A stretch of 64,000 nucleotides of DNA, taken from contig JAXMAR010000002.1 of assembly GCA_046350295.1 (NCBI GenBank), forward strand, positions 124,001 through 188,000, given 5' to 3'. Under the pieces are notes generated by a model. That model had not been told where the DNA came from. It ran no database searches and saw nothing but the letters and a program-made list of their open reading frames with translations. Position numbers and translations under genes: made by a program. Shown here one piece after another: positions 21,732 to 30,946 of the stretch. This DNA comes from JAXMAR01 sp046350295. GTDB taxonomy: Bacteria > Planctomycetota > Planctomycetia > Gemmatales > Gemmataceae. Positions within the stretch are counted from its first letter, which is position 1; each line of letters opens with the position of its first letter.

Positions 21732-22937
21732 TCAAAAAGCTTCGCGATAGATTTTTTCCACGTCTTCGACGCTCGGTGGCCGCGGATTGACGCGGACGAT
21801 GCGGCGGATTCCGGCCGCTTTCTCGGCGAAACCGCGCAGCTGGTTTTCCTTGACGCCGATGTCGCGCAGCCGCTGCGGGATGCCGATGTCGTTGCGCAGG
21901 CGCTCGACCGCCTCGATCGCCCTCTGCGCCGCGTGGTCGGCCGGAAGGCCGGTCATGTCCACTCCCAGGAGGCGGGCGATGGTCGCGAATTCCTTCTCGC
22001 GGCCGGGCAGGTTGAAGCGCATGACGTAGGGGAGCAGGAGGCCGTTGCCGGCGCCATGGGAGATGTGGACGGCGCCGCCGACGGGGTACTCCATGGCATG
22101 CACCAGCGCGACACCGACGTTGGAGAACGCGAGGCCGGCGAGCAAGGCGGCGAGGGCCATGCCTTCGCGCGCTTCGAGATCGCCGCCGTGATCCACCGCG
22201 CGGCGCAGATAGAGACCGATGAGATGGATCGCTTTCTCGGCGGTCATGTCGCCGAAAGGGTGCCGGCCCTGGTAGACCGAGCGCTCCTCCGGCGGCAGCG
22301 GGAAGACGGCGTTGTCGACCGCGGTGTACGCCTCGATGGCGTGCGTCAAGGCGTCGATGCCGCTGTCGGCGGTCACCTTGGGCGGGCAGGAGACGGTGAG
22401 CAGCGGATCGACCAGGGCGACGCGCGGCCGCAGGTAATTGCTGAGGATGCCGACCTTGATGTGGTTGTCGGAGTCGGTGAGGACGGTGGCGGCGGAGACC
22501 TCCGAGCCGGTGCCCGCCGTGGTGGGGATGCAGATGAGGGGCGCGACGGGGCCGGGGATCTTGTCGTCGCCGACGTAGTCGCGCGGCTGCCCGCCGTGGG
22601 CCAGGAGGACGGCGCAAATCTTGGCGAGGTCCATGTTGCTGCCGCCGCCGAGGCCGATGAGGATTTCCGGCCGAAATGTGCGGGCCAGGTCCATGCAAGC
22701 GAGCGCGGCGCGGAAGGAAGGCTCCGGCTCGCCGCCGGTGAAGGCTTCGACGAGGCGTCCGCTCCGCATCAAGGGCGCCCGCACGCGCTCGAGAACGCCC
22801 GCCTTTTCGAGAATCTTGTCGGTGACGATGAGGACGCGGTTGCCGCCGAGACGTGCGGCGATGTCCCCAAGCTGAACCACCGCGTTGGCCCCGAAGACGA
22901 TTTGCCCGGCGCTATGGAAGGTCCAGACGGTGCGCAT
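21732..22937 (-). CDS. Iron-containing alcohol dehydrogenase
   Basis: The 401-aa protein starts at ATG 22937. It has the group III alcohol dehydrogenase layout. The N-terminal NAD-binding half carries IGLGGGSNMDLAKICAVLL and ICIPTTAGTGSEVSAATVLTD. The C-terminal metal-binding half has DSGIDALTHAIEAY, ALVHAMEYPVGGAVHISHGAGNGLLLPYVM, supplying the metal-ligand Asp and His residues. It would interconvert an alcohol and an aldehyde or ketone with NAD(P). The substrate is not evident from the neighbours. Confidence 0.9.
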   Translation of the reverse strand: MRTVWTFHSAGQIVFGANAVVQLGDIAARLGGNRVLIVTDKILEKAGVLERVRAPLMRSGRLVEAFTGGEPEPSFRAALACMDLARTFRPEILIGLGGGSNMDLAKICAVLLAHGGQPRDYVGDDKIPGPVAPLICIPTTAGTGSEVSAATVLTDSDNHIKVGILSNYLRPRVALVDPLLTVSCPPKVTADSGIDALTHAIEAYTAVDNAVFPLPPEERSVYQGRHPFGDMTAEKAIHLIGLYLRRAVDHGGDLEAREGMALAALLAGLAFSNVGVALVHAMEYPVGGAVHISHGAGNGLLLPYVMRFNLPGREKEFATIARLLGVDMTGLPADHAAQRAIEAVERLRNDIGIPQRLRDIGVKENQLRGFAEKAAGIRRIVRVNPRPPSVEDVEKIYREAF

Positions 22938-23029
22938 GACGGCGTTTCCCGGAGAGTGAGAGTTCAGCGGTCAGGATAGCCGTGGCGCCGGGGAACGGAC
23001 AGCGCGGAGGCGTGGGACGCGGTCCATCC

Positions 23030-23044
23030 CGGTTCTGCGAACCG
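23030..23044. repeat. Dispersed palindrome, copy 2 (inverted orientation)
   Basis: CGGTTCTGCGAACCG is the exact reverse complement of the copies at 14285 and 40947. It is followed by GGGGCTAAACGGGGCTAAACG, which holds two copies of GGGGCTAAACG overlapping by a base. It sits between convergently spaced minus-strand genes. Confidence 0.75.
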
Positions 23045-23077
23045 GGGGCTAAACGGGGCTAAACGAGATGGCGTTCT

Positions 23078-24346
23078 TCACTCGCCGAAGAGAGTCCGGC
23101 GCATGGTGGCGACGTCCTCGTCGCGCCAGCGCGGATAGGGCCGCTCGACGACCTCGGCGATCTTGCGGACCATGCAGTCGGTGTCCATGCAGAAATGATG
23201 GTTGGCTTTGACGGCGAAGGCGGGGATGCGCTGCTCCTGGAGGTCGCTGGGCCATTGCGAATCGCAGCTCAGGGCGCCGTCGCCGAAGCGCCAGTACGTG
23301 CCGACGAGGCAGACGAAGCGGACGTGCTCCGGGACCTTCGCGGCGCGGCGGGCGCAGCAAAGCATGCGCTTTTGCGGCGTGAGCGATTCGAGAAAGGGCG
23401 CCTGCTTGTCGCGCGTCAGGAAGGGCAGATGGGCCAGGCAGCACCCCAGGTTCGGAGCGCAGACCTGGACCACGCTGGTGACGCCGCAATCGGGGCGGGC
23501 CTCGACGAAGTCCCGCGCGACGATGCCGCCGGCGCTGTGGCCGACCAGCACGATGTCGCGGTAGCCCATTTTCTTCAGGGTCGCGATTCCTTCGGCCAGA
23601 TGTGGCGCCGCGCTGATCTTGTCGATCGTCGCGTTCTGGCCGTAAGAGAAGCCGTAGATGTCGCCGAGGGGCAGCAGCGTCGTGACGAGGGCGCTGTGCG
23701 GCTCCTGCCAACCGTCGAAGTAAGGGCGGAAGGCGGCGACGCCGTCGAAGGGATGGGCGCGGAAGCCGTGGATGAGGACGATGGCGCGGTCCTTGTCCGC
23801 GCTGCGCTGCGCTTCGCTGACGGGGACCGTCGAAGGCCGGATCTGCTCGAAGCGCGTGGCGATGCGGCCGTCTTCCAGCGGCGCCTCGTCGTCGCTCGGC
23901 TCTACCTTCAGCGCCGTGGAGCGCATGGGGAAGAACTTGAGCGTGAGCGAGGAGACCTGGCCGAAACGCAGGTTCACGAGGCCCTTGTCGAGGATTTCTT
24001 TGCTCAGATCGAGGCGCTTCAGGCCGATGTGATCGTGGTAGTAGAGGTCGATGTCCCAGACGTCGATCTCGAGCGTATCCCCTGGCTGGACCTTGCCGAA
24101 GAGGACGTTGTAGCTGTGCTCGAGGGTGTCGTCGGCGATGGGGGACTTGTAGACGTCGCCCGAGCGGAGGTTGCGGATGATGACCTGGAGGTCAGGCAGG
24201 CCGCCGAAGATATCCCAGGCCCGGCCGTCGGGCTTGGTGGGGCGGACAATCACGGTCCCGAGGGCCGCCTCGTAGGAGGGAGGCGGATCGCCGGGAGACG
24301 CCAGGGCGGCGCAGAGGATGAGGCGGGGCAGGAGGGAGATGTGCAT
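23078..24346 (-). CDS. Secreted alpha/beta hydrolase (lipase/PGAP1-like) with N-terminal C2-like region
   Basis: I choose ATG 24346 because it places a short hydrophobic signal (HISLLPRLILCAALASPG) at the N-terminus; the product is 422 aa. Residues ~30-140 (VIIRNLRSGDVYKSP, GDTLEIDVWDIDLYYHDHIG) look like a C2-type beta-sandwich. The hydrolase domain has AIVLIHGFRAHPFDG (oxyanion loop) and VLVGHSAGGIVARDF with the nucleophile Ser in GHSAGG. The C-terminal His may be in VKANHHFCMD. Ester hydrolysis of a lipid or polymer outside the cytoplasm is the best guess. Several Cys near the C-terminus could form disulfides. Confidence 0.78.
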   Translation of the reverse strand: MHISLLPRLILCAALASPGDPPPSYEAALGTVIVRPTKPDGRAWDIFGGLPDLQVIIRNLRSGDVYKSPIADDTLEHSYNVLFGKVQPGDTLEIDVWDIDLYYHDHIGLKRLDLSKEILDKGLVNLRFGQVSSLTLKFFPMRSTALKVEPSDDEAPLEDGRIATRFEQIRPSTVPVSEAQRSADKDRAIVLIHGFRAHPFDGVAAFRPYFDGWQEPHSALVTTLLPLGDIYGFSYGQNATIDKISAAPHLAEGIATLKKMGYRDIVLVGHSAGGIVARDFVEARPDCGVTSVVQVCAPNLGCCLAHLPFLTRDKQAPFLESLTPQKRMLCCARRAAKVPEHVRFVCLVGTYWRFGDGALSCDSQWPSDLQEQRIPAFAVKANHHFCMDTDCMVRKIAEVVERPYPRWRDEDVATMRRTLFGE

Positions 24347-24500
24347 GATTGGTCTCGGAAGAGCGTCTGGATCCCGAAAGAGTATTCGCGGATCGAAGCG
24401 ACTTGTTTCATTTTTTCCTGTTCCAGTGAAAAGGCAAGCGGCCGGAATCGTTGTCCGTCTGTTTTTCACACATCGCGCTCGTTCTAGCGAGGCTCCCGCC

Positions 24501-24564
24501 GCCACCAATCACCAGCCACCAGCCACCACTCACCAGCCACCACTCACCAGCCACCAGCCACCAA
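24501..24564. repeat. Short tandem repeat (CACCAGCCAC-type)
   Basis: About six imperfect copies of a 7-14 bp motif built from CACCAGCCAC and CACTCACCAGC follow each other without spacers. It lies 155 nt upstream of the hydrolase start. The 394-nt gap around it (24347-24740) contains no recognisable gene. Confidence 0.7.
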
Positions 24565-24740
24565 GATTGTAACTTTTCCATCGTCCTTTGTAATTTGTGC
24601 CTTTTGTGAGCCGTCCGCAACTTGCCCTTTTTCCTTTCGGCGCGCTTTGCTAACGTCCCGCCGCGCTTGATGAGGACAGCATCAGGCGGCAGGCAGGACG
24701 CCTGCTTCGTTCGATTCCCCAGACCAGAACCGGAGGCCCC

Positions 24741-25364
24741 ATGCGCAAGGAAGCGCTGGTGGGTTTGCTCGGGACCGTTGTTTGGCTCGCCTCGACCCCC
24801 GCACGCCTCGGCGCCGGCTGAACTCCCGCGGGATGCTCCCCCTTCGCCGGCAGTTGGCCGGCGTCCATGCCCGTCTACCCCGCCTCCGTCCCCGGCTATC
24901 CCGGCTACACCTCGGCGCCGGCCTCTTTTCCCGCGGCGCCCCCAGCGTTCCGCCCCGCGCCCGCCGTCAACGCGGCGCTGGCGACCGGCGTCGCGCCGGC
25001 GACCATGCCCGCGCCGAAGTTCCGCGCCCACAGCGCCGACCCGACGCCGCCCCCGCCGCGCCTGGTCTTGCCGACGCCCGAGGCGCTCGGCCTTGGAATC
25101 GCCAGCGTCCCTGCCGCGCCGGCGCCTCCGATGGGCGGCATCAAGACGATCGACTGGAACCTCACGCACGAGCGGCTGAAGCACCTGGGGGCGGTAGGCT
25201 TCCACGTCGACCAGCCGCGGCCCGGCCTGGTGCGCGTCACCTTCTGGTTGCCGACAAGTGAAGCAGGCCGGACGCAGCTGATCGAGGCGAGCGCCGGCAG
25301 CGAGGCGGACGCCGTCGACGTGGCGCTGCGGCAAGCGGAGACGACGCGACTGGTCCGAAAGTAA
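24741..25364 (+). CDS. Proline/alanine-rich secreted protein, two compensating frameshifts
   Basis: ATG 24741 follows CGGAGG and gives a signal peptide (MRKEALVGLLGTVVWLASTP). A TGA then interrupts this frame, while the next frame continues plausibly as PAELPRDAPPSPAVG. The original frame resumes at MPVYPASVPGYPGY and runs to the stop at 25364. The middle is a Pro/Ala/Tyr-rich low-complexity linker of about 90 residues. The C-terminal 75 residues (IKTIDWNLTHERLKHLGAVGF to EADAVDVALRQAE) look folded and are not recognised. About 207 codons in all. Confidence 0.55.
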
Positions 25365-25384
25365 CCTGAAGACCGAGCCCGACG

Positions 25385-25425
25385 AATGCCCAGGCGAGAA
25401 TCTCGTGCCTGGGCATTCCCTCTTT
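25385..25425 (+). terminator. Rho-independent-like terminator
   Basis: AATGCCCAGGC (25385-25395) pairs perfectly with GCCTGGGCATT (25407-25417) over 11 bp. The run CCCTCTTT follows. It is placed 20 nt after the stop of the proline-rich protein gene. Confidence 0.65.
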
Positions 25426-25545
25426 ACGGAGCGCGTTCGACATTTCGCAAGCCCTCGCCCATGGGCTGCTTTTGTGATAACCTTTCTCTTACTCGCTTTC
25501 CCTGTTGCTTCGCGTTCTTTTGCTCCCGGGAGCTGCCCACTCGCC

Positions 25546-26107
25546 ATGCCCTCCTTGCAAGAAGTCGCCGATGCGGTGGTGCGCCGGGCCCAGCGCCAGG
25601 GGCACGTGGTGCCGCGACATCCGCGGCGAACTCAAGCTGGCGGGTTTGCCCGAGGACCAGTGGAAAGCGGTGGCGGCCCTCGCGAAGGGGGCCCTGAATT
25701 ACCGGCAGGGACGCTACTACGCCGTCGCCGCCGTCAGTCCCAAGCTGCACGAGCAGCAGGAACAGCAGCGCCGCATCGAGAAAGCGGTCCGCCGCCTCAT
25801 CAAGGCTTACAGGGACTCGGGCAAGGAACAGGAGCGACGCGGCCAGGCGCGCGTCGACTATGTCCAGCCGGTCCGCGTGCAGACCGACGACGGCAAATCC
25901 TTCAGCCTGCTCAGCCGCGACATCTCCCCCACCGGCATCCGCCTGGTCGGCGCCCGCCGCCTGCTCGGCCACAAGGTGCGCATCTTCTTGCCGGAGGGGG
26001 AGGACCAATCCTGTCAGTTGCTCGTGCGCATCCTGTGGACCTGCGCCCTCGGTGAGGACCTGTTCGAGAACGGCGGGACGTTCTTGGAGCTGGTCGGCGA
26101 CAGTTAG
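25546..26107 (+). CDS. PilZ-domain protein (one frameshift)
   Basis: The natural start is ATG 25546, giving MPSLQEVADAVVRRAQRQGHVVPR. A missing base near 25612 moves the rest (DIRGELKLAGLPEDQWKAVAALAK onward) to another frame. The intact protein would be about 187 aa. The PilZ domain has the two c-di-GMP contact motifs: RRGQAR near the domain start, with the Rxxx R spacing, and SRDISPTG in place of D/NxSxxG. A basic helix (about residues 60-95) precedes it. Such proteins are cytoplasmic c-di-GMP receptors; the target here is unknown, but the MBOAT gene follows 114 nt downstream. Confidence 0.75.
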
Positions 26108-26221
26108 ATTCCATGGCGGAGCGCGGCGCGCCTGCTGGGTCCTCCTCTCACATCGAATTGACTCTCTTGCCCGTCTCCGGTTATCTCCACCCGACGCTTT
26201 CCGTACCGTCGGGGATTCGCG

Positions 26222-27664
26222 ATGTCGTTGCCTAACCTGCTTTTCCCGGGTTTCCCGTTCCTCGTATTCTTCGCCGTCGTCTTCGCCGTGTACTGGTGGA
26301 TCGGCCGGCATCGATTGCGGCTGAGCTGGCTGCTTCTCGCCTCGTGCATCTTCTACCTGAGCGCGTGCCGCGACCGTCAAAACCATGTCCTGCCCGCCCT
26401 GATCCTCCTGATCCTCTTCTCGGCCTCCGTTGACTATTTTGCCGCGAAGCTGATCGAAAACAGCCGGTCGCTGCGGCGCAAGACGTGGCTGATGATCGGC
26501 AGCATCAGCATCAACCTCGGCGTCCTCTTCTTCTTCAAGTACGTGAACTTCTTCTGCGCGACGGCTTCCGGCTTCCTCGCCTGGTTCAAGATCGAATGGA
26601 CGCATACCCCCTTCGACCTGATCCTGCCGCTTGGCATCTCCTTCTACACGTTCGAGACCATCAGTTACATCGTCGACGTCTATCGCGGCCGGACCAAGGC
26701 CGTCAAGAATCCGCTCGACTACGCCCTCTTCATCATGTTCTTCCCCCATCTGGTCGCCGGGCCGATCGTCCGACCGCATGATTTCCTGCCGCAGGTGGAG
26801 CGCAAGAAGGTCTTCAGCTGGAACCGCATGTACCTGGCGCTGCGGCTGTTCCTGCTCGGCTTCTTCAAGAAGGCGGTCGTCGCGGATCACCTGGCCAAGG
26901 TCGTCGATCCGGTCTTCAAAGACCCATCTCATTATGCCTCGATCGCGATCTGGCTCGGCGTCCTCGCCTACACGATCCAGATCTATTGCGATTTCTCCGG
27001 CTATTCCGACATGGCGATCGGCGTGGCCCATGCGTTCGGCTTCAAGCTGCCGCGCAACTTCGATCATCCGTACATGTCGGCGGGACCTTCCGAGTTCTGG
27101 CGCCGCTGGCACATCAGCCTGTCGAGCTGGCTGCGCGACTACCTTTACGTTCCGCTCGGCGGCAACCGTCTCGGCGTGGGCCGGACCTATGCGAACCTGA
27201 TCGTCGTCATGCTGCTCGGCGGCTTGTGGCACGGCGCCAGCTGGACCTTCGTCGCCTGGGGCCTTTACCACGGCGTCTGGCTGGCGCTGCACCGGGCGAT
27301 CCCGTTGCCCAGCGTTTTGAAGAAGCCCGCGTTTCGGCCCCTGTGCATGTTGACGACGTTCCTGCTCGTCGCGCTCGGCTGGGTCTTCTTCCGGGCGCAA
27401 ACCTTCGGCGACGCGGGCATCATGCTCGAGCGGATGTTCGTGCCGACGCTCGGGGAGAAGCTCAAGCCGGCGACGGCGCTGCTCGTGTCGATCTGCGTCG
27501 CCATCACGCTGATCGGCGGCTGGGTCGGCGTGACCCGCACCTTCGAGCGCGTCGAGAAGCGAATGCCGGCCCCGCTCATGGGAGCGGCGCTGGCGGCGTT
27601 CCTGATCCTGGCGCTGCTGCTGTACCCCGAGACGAGCGCGCCGTTCATCTACTTCCAGTTTTGA
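26222..27664 (+). CDS. MBOAT-family membrane O-acyltransferase (AlgI/DltB-like)
   Basis: The 480-aa polytopic protein has about 11-12 membrane helices and no N-terminal signal. Typical MBOAT text includes LGISFYTFETISYIVDVYRG, FFPHLVAGPIVRPHDFLPQ, FWRRWHISLSSWLRDYLYVPLGGNR and GGLWHGASWTFVAWG; the His of WHGAS (about residue 340) is the conserved catalytic His. In the AlgI group the enzyme passes acyl groups across the membrane to an exported polysaccharide. The two SGNH-like genes downstream are the expected periplasmic partners. Polysaccharide acetylation is inferred from this layout. Confidence 0.9.
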   Translation: MSLPNLLFPGFPFLVFFAVVFAVYWWIGRHRLRLSWLLLASCIFYLSACRDRQNHVLPALILLILFSASVDYFAAKLIENSRSLRRKTWLMIGSISINLGVLFFFKYVNFFCATASGFLAWFKIEWTHTPFDLILPLGISFYTFETISYIVDVYRGRTKAVKNPLDYALFIMFFPHLVAGPIVRPHDFLPQVERKKVFSWNRMYLALRLFLLGFFKKAVVADHLAKVVDPVFKDPSHYASIAIWLGVLAYTIQIYCDFSGYSDMAIGVAHAFGFKLPRNFDHPYMSAGPSEFWRRWHISLSSWLRDYLYVPLGGNRLGVGRTYANLIVVMLLGGLWHGASWTFVAWGLYHGVWLALHRAIPLPSVLKKPAFRPLCMLTTFLLVALGWVFFRAQTFGDAGIMLERMFVPTLGEKLKPATALLVSICVAITLIGGWVGVTRTFERVEKRMPAPLMGAALAAFLILALLLYPETSAPFIYFQF

Positions 27665-27677
27665 AATCCGAGCCGGG

Positions 27678-27714
27678 AGCGTAAGCGACGGTCTGCCGGA
27701 CCGTCGCTTACGCT
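27678..27714. repeat. Intergenic palindrome, 16-bp perfect stem
   Basis: AGCGTAAGCGACGGTC (27678-27693) pairs exactly with GACCGTCGCTTACGCT (27699-27714) around TGCCG. Imperfect pairing extends further outwards into GAGCC/GGGCTC. It looks like a REP-type element and may also end MBOAT transcription. Confidence 0.75.
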
Positions 27715-27743
27715 TCGGGCTCCGACACCCGCCGCTCGCCGCC

Positions 27744-28808
27744 ATGGCTTCAACACGAAAACCCCGCCGCGGCCGCCGCGTCTTCCTCTGGATGCTCGGC
27801 GCGTTCTTCGCCGTGCAGATCGCCGCGGGAATGCTGCTCGACCGCGTCTGGCCGCAGCTTCGCTTTTCCTTCCTTTACAAGCAGCTCGACCGCCTGGAGG
27901 AGCAGCCGGTCCCGCCGACGGTCGTTTGCCTGGGCAGTTCGCGCTTCGGCTGCGGCATCGCCGGCGACCACATGACCGATTGGCTGCGGCGCCTCACCGG
28001 CGATCCCAACGTTTCCGTCTTCAATGCCAGCATTCCGGCGGGCGACCTCCTCGTCTCCGAGCTGATGATGCGACGGTTGCTGGAGCGCGGCGTCCGGCCG
28101 CGCTTCGCCGTCATCGAACTCTGTCCCGAGGTGCTCAATCATCGCAACGACTGGCTCAAGATTCACCTGCACCGTCATCTGGTGTGGACGGACGTGCCGC
28201 GTTACTTCACCGAGATCACGCTGACCGGCAACCTGATGCGGCTGCTGACCCACCGGCTCTTGCCCCTTTATCAATATCGCGAGGATATCTGCAAGGAGCT
28301 GGAGGAGAGCCTTCAGGCGAAGCTGGACGGGTGGATGGGCAAGACGAAGGAAGCGAGCGCCGGGCCGGGCGGACATCGCGTCATCGACTGGGACAGCCTC
28401 GTCGGGAACTACTACAAGAAGCTGACCGACGATCAGCGCGAGAAGACGAACATCGGCCTCTACGACGTGCGGCGCTGCTTGCGCTCGTATCAGGCCGGGG
28501 GCAATGCCGGGGCGGCGCTCGAGCGCCTGCTCAACACGTGCGCGGCGCATGGGGTGACGCCGGTGCTGATCGGCGTGCCGGTATCCGAGCCGCAGCGCCA
28601 ACTATACGTGCCGGCGATCGAGGAGAGCTATCGGTCGTACGTTGCGGATGTCGTGAAGCGCCACGGTTGCCGTTACCTGGACATGCGTGACCGCGTGCCG
28701 GATGCGCTCTTCGTCGACAACCATCACATGGTGCACGAGGGGAGCCTGTTCTTCAGCAAGATGCTGACAGAGGAGGCGCTGCTGCCCCTGTGGCGCGCGG
28801 GGAAATAA
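27744..28808 (+). CDS. SGNH-like MBOAT partner protein, paralogue 1
   Basis: The 354-aa protein has one N-terminal membrane anchor (VFLWMLGAFFAVQIAAGMLL) after a strongly basic start. VCLGSSRFGCGI (GSSR at about residues 64-67) matches block I of SGNH hydrolases with a Ser after GS. FNASIPAGDLLVSE and a C-terminal DNHHM supply candidate Asn and Asp/His residues. The remainder is an extracytoplasmic domain with many charged residues. Together with MBOAT it probably transfers or accepts acyl groups on a surface polymer. It is 30-40% similar by eye to the next gene, so a tandem duplication is likely. Confidence 0.7.
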   Translation: MASTRKPRRGRRVFLWMLGAFFAVQIAAGMLLDRVWPQLRFSFLYKQLDRLEEQPVPPTVVCLGSSRFGCGIAGDHMTDWLRRLTGDPNVSVFNASIPAGDLLVSELMMRRLLERGVRPRFAVIELCPEVLNHRNDWLKIHLHRHLVWTDVPRYFTEITLTGNLMRLLTHRLLPLYQYREDICKELEESLQAKLDGWMGKTKEASAGPGGHRVIDWDSLVGNYYKKLTDDQREKTNIGLYDVRRCLRSYQAGGNAGAALERLLNTCAAHGVTPVLIGVPVSEPQRQLYVPAIEESYRSYVADVVKRHGCRYLDMRDRVPDALFVDNHHMVHEGSLFFSKMLTEEALLPLWRAGK

Positions 28809-28809
28809 C

Positions 28810-29853
28810 GTGACCCGGCCCGACAAAAAACGCGGCGGCCGCATTGTCCTGACGATGGGACTCGTCTTCATCGCGGCCCAGGCGCTTGCGAGCTTCCTGT
28901 TCGACCGCGTCTGGCCGGAAGTTCGTTTTCCCTTCTTGCACCGCCGCCTCGCGAAACTCGATGATCTGCCCGCGCAGCCGGACATCGTTTGCCTGGGCAG
29001 CTCGCGCTTCGGCGCCTGCCTGCTCGAACGCGAGATGACGATGGCCCTACGCGAAGGGACGGGCGAAAAAGACGCTTTCGTCTTCAACGCCAGCGTGCCG
29101 GCCGGCGACCTGGTGGCGAGCGAACACGTCCTCTCCTGCCTGCTCGAACGCGGCATCCGGCCGCGCCTGCTCCTGATCGAGATCAGCCCCGAGGCGCTCA
29201 ACCGGCACAACGGCTGGCTCGATTTTCACGTCGAGCGGCAGATCGGCTGGCGCGATGTGCCGCGCTTCCTGCCCGAGCTGGCGCGGGCCGGCGAGATCGA
29301 GCATCTGTGCGTGTGTCGCCTGCTGCCCCTGTACGCCTTCCGCAAAGGCTTTTGGAATTTCCTGGGCCAAAGCGCGCAGCGGCTGGGTGGCCGGGCCCTG
29401 GGCGCCCCGTCGCAAGGAGCGGAATGGAGCCGGGCCATCGGCATTACGCCGACCTTGAGCGCCGCGGAGAAGGCGGAGAAGACGCGGCAGGGATTGGAGC
29501 ATGCGAAAAAATGCCTGGTGGACTACGAGCCGGGCGGCTTGCCCGTGCGGGCTCTGAAGCGGATGCTCGCGGACTGCGCGGGGCACGGTATTCATCCGGT
29601 GCTGCTCCTCGTGCCCGTTTCCTCGGCCCAGCGCGCCCTTTACGATGAGCGCATCGAGGCGGCGCTTGAAAGCGAGCTCAGGGAAATCCACGCCGCGTTC
29701 GACTGTCCCCTCTTCGATTGCCGTTCCTGTCTTGCGGACGAGCAATTCTACGACAATCACCATGCGTCGACGGAAGGGGGCGCCGCCTTCAGCGCCTGGG
29801 TGATGGACCGCGTGGTGACGCCGCTCTGGCCTACCGTGCCGCCGCGCCGCTGA
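28810..29853 (+). CDS. SGNH-like MBOAT partner protein, paralogue 2
   Basis: A GTG start at 28810, one base after the previous stop, gives a 347-aa protein with the same plan. It has a basic N-terminus, an anchor (IVLTMGLVFIAAQALASFLF), DRVWPEVRFPFLHRRLAKLDD, IVCLGSSRFGAC and FNASVPAGDLVASEHVLS. The C-terminal YDNHHAS carries the presumed Asp-His dyad. The DRVWP and FNAS.PAGDL segments are shared almost exactly with paralogue 1. The two copies may act on different acceptor positions. No typed family name can be given with certainty. Confidence 0.7.
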   Translation: MTRPDKKRGGRIVLTMGLVFIAAQALASFLFDRVWPEVRFPFLHRRLAKLDDLPAQPDIVCLGSSRFGACLLEREMTMALREGTGEKDAFVFNASVPAGDLVASEHVLSCLLERGIRPRLLLIEISPEALNRHNGWLDFHVERQIGWRDVPRFLPELARAGEIEHLCVCRLLPLYAFRKGFWNFLGQSAQRLGGRALGAPSQGAEWSRAIGITPTLSAAEKAEKTRQGLEHAKKCLVDYEPGGLPVRALKRMLADCAGHGIHPVLLLVPVSSAQRALYDERIEAALESELREIHAAFDCPLFDCRSCLADEQFYDNHHASTEGGAAFSAWVMDRVVTPLWPTVPPRR

Positions 29854-30017
29854 GCACCGGGCTTCTCTTCCGCGTGCTTCGTTCTTCTCCTTCCGGCTCA
29901 ACCGGCCGATTTCTCCCGGCCTTCCCAAGATGCGCTTTTGCGGCACGGCAGGTGCAGTTTGAAGGAGCGCGCCCGAAACGCCGCTGCGACCGTTTTTCAT
30001 GCTTTGGGAGGTGTTCC

Positions 30018-30842
30018 ATGGCTCTTCCTCTGCTCGAGCACATGGAGGAAATCGCTCCCCGAATCGAGCATGCGCCGTATCTGGCTTGCTTTTTCGACTA
30101 TGACGGCACGCTGGCGCCGCTCATCGGACGTCCCGCCGCGGCCCGGCTCGACGCCGAGGGACGCCAATTGCTTCAAACGCTCGCCGATCGGCCCGGGACC
30201 AGCGTGGCCGTGCTGGCGGGCCGCAGCCTCGAAGATCTGCGGCGCCTCGTCGGGCTGGACGAGATCATCTATGTCGGCAATCACGGTCTGGAGATCCGCG
30301 GGCCGGATTTTCTGTATCAGCATCGGCTGTCCCTCGAGACGCAGACCGAGATGGTCGACCTGATGCAAGGGCTGGACGAGCGCCTCGCGTCCGTTCCCGG
30401 CGCCTGGATCGAAGACAAATACCTGTCGCTGACGGTGCACCTGCGCGGCGTGGCGCCGGAACGCCGCGCCGAAGCGGAGGGCCGCGTGCGCGAAGCGATC
30501 GCCTCACTGGCGCCCAACTTCCTGGGCACGGCGGGCGAAGACGCCCTGGAGGTTCGGCCCCCCGCCTTGTGGAACAAGGGGGCCGCCTGTCACTGGGTGC
30601 AGAAAAAGCTGGGCCGACGACGCATCCAAGCCATCTATGTCGGAGATGACGAGACGGATGAAGAGGCGTTCTCGATCCTGGACGAAGCGATCACGGTGAG
30701 GGTGGGGGGCGATCCGACGGCCACGCTGGCCCGTTACCACGTCGCGGGGCCGACGCAGGTCCGGACATTCCTGCACTGGCTTGCCGGGCGGCCGGCGCAT
30801 ACATCAGAGGCGTTGAGCACGCAGGCCGGCGTTGCAACGTAG
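30018..30842 (+). CDS. otsB: Trehalose-6-phosphate phosphatase
   Basis: The 274-aa enzyme starts at ATG 30018 behind GGGAGG. It is a HAD-fold phosphatase that releases trehalose from trehalose-6-phosphate in the cytoplasm. The catalytic motif CFFDYDGTLAPL is near residue 28; VAVLAGRSLEDLRRLVGL and YVGNHGLEIRGP are typical for OtsB; GDDETDEEAF (about residue 215) supplies the Mg-binding acidic residues. No trehalose-6-phosphate synthase is in the window. The next gene converts trehalose onwards, so the two form a pathway pair. Confidence 0.92.
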   Translation: MALPLLEHMEEIAPRIEHAPYLACFFDYDGTLAPLIGRPAAARLDAEGRQLLQTLADRPGTSVAVLAGRSLEDLRRLVGLDEIIYVGNHGLEIRGPDFLYQHRLSLETQTEMVDLMQGLDERLASVPGAWIEDKYLSLTVHLRGVAPERRAEAEGRVREAIASLAPNFLGTAGEDALEVRPPALWNKGAACHWVQKKLGRRRIQAIYVGDDETDEEAFSILDEAITVRVGGDPTATLARYHVAGPTQVRTFLHWLAGRPAHTSEALSTQAGVAT

Positions 30843-30946
30843 ACGAGGACGGCCCATCGGCCAAGGCCGGGGCGTGCGCGCGTGAAAAACGCGACTCCGT
30901 CCTGCGTTGTCAAGGCGCCCACCCTTGCATACGACCGTCAGGCATC

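Noticed and set aside
24501..24564. Possible CRISPR-like array
   Set aside because: Units are only 7-14 bp, imperfect and without spacers; no cas gene is in the window.
25424..27745. 773-codon minus-strand open frame over the PilZ and MBOAT genes
   Set aside because: Composition is typical of antisense GC-rich frames; the plus-strand genes are well supported.
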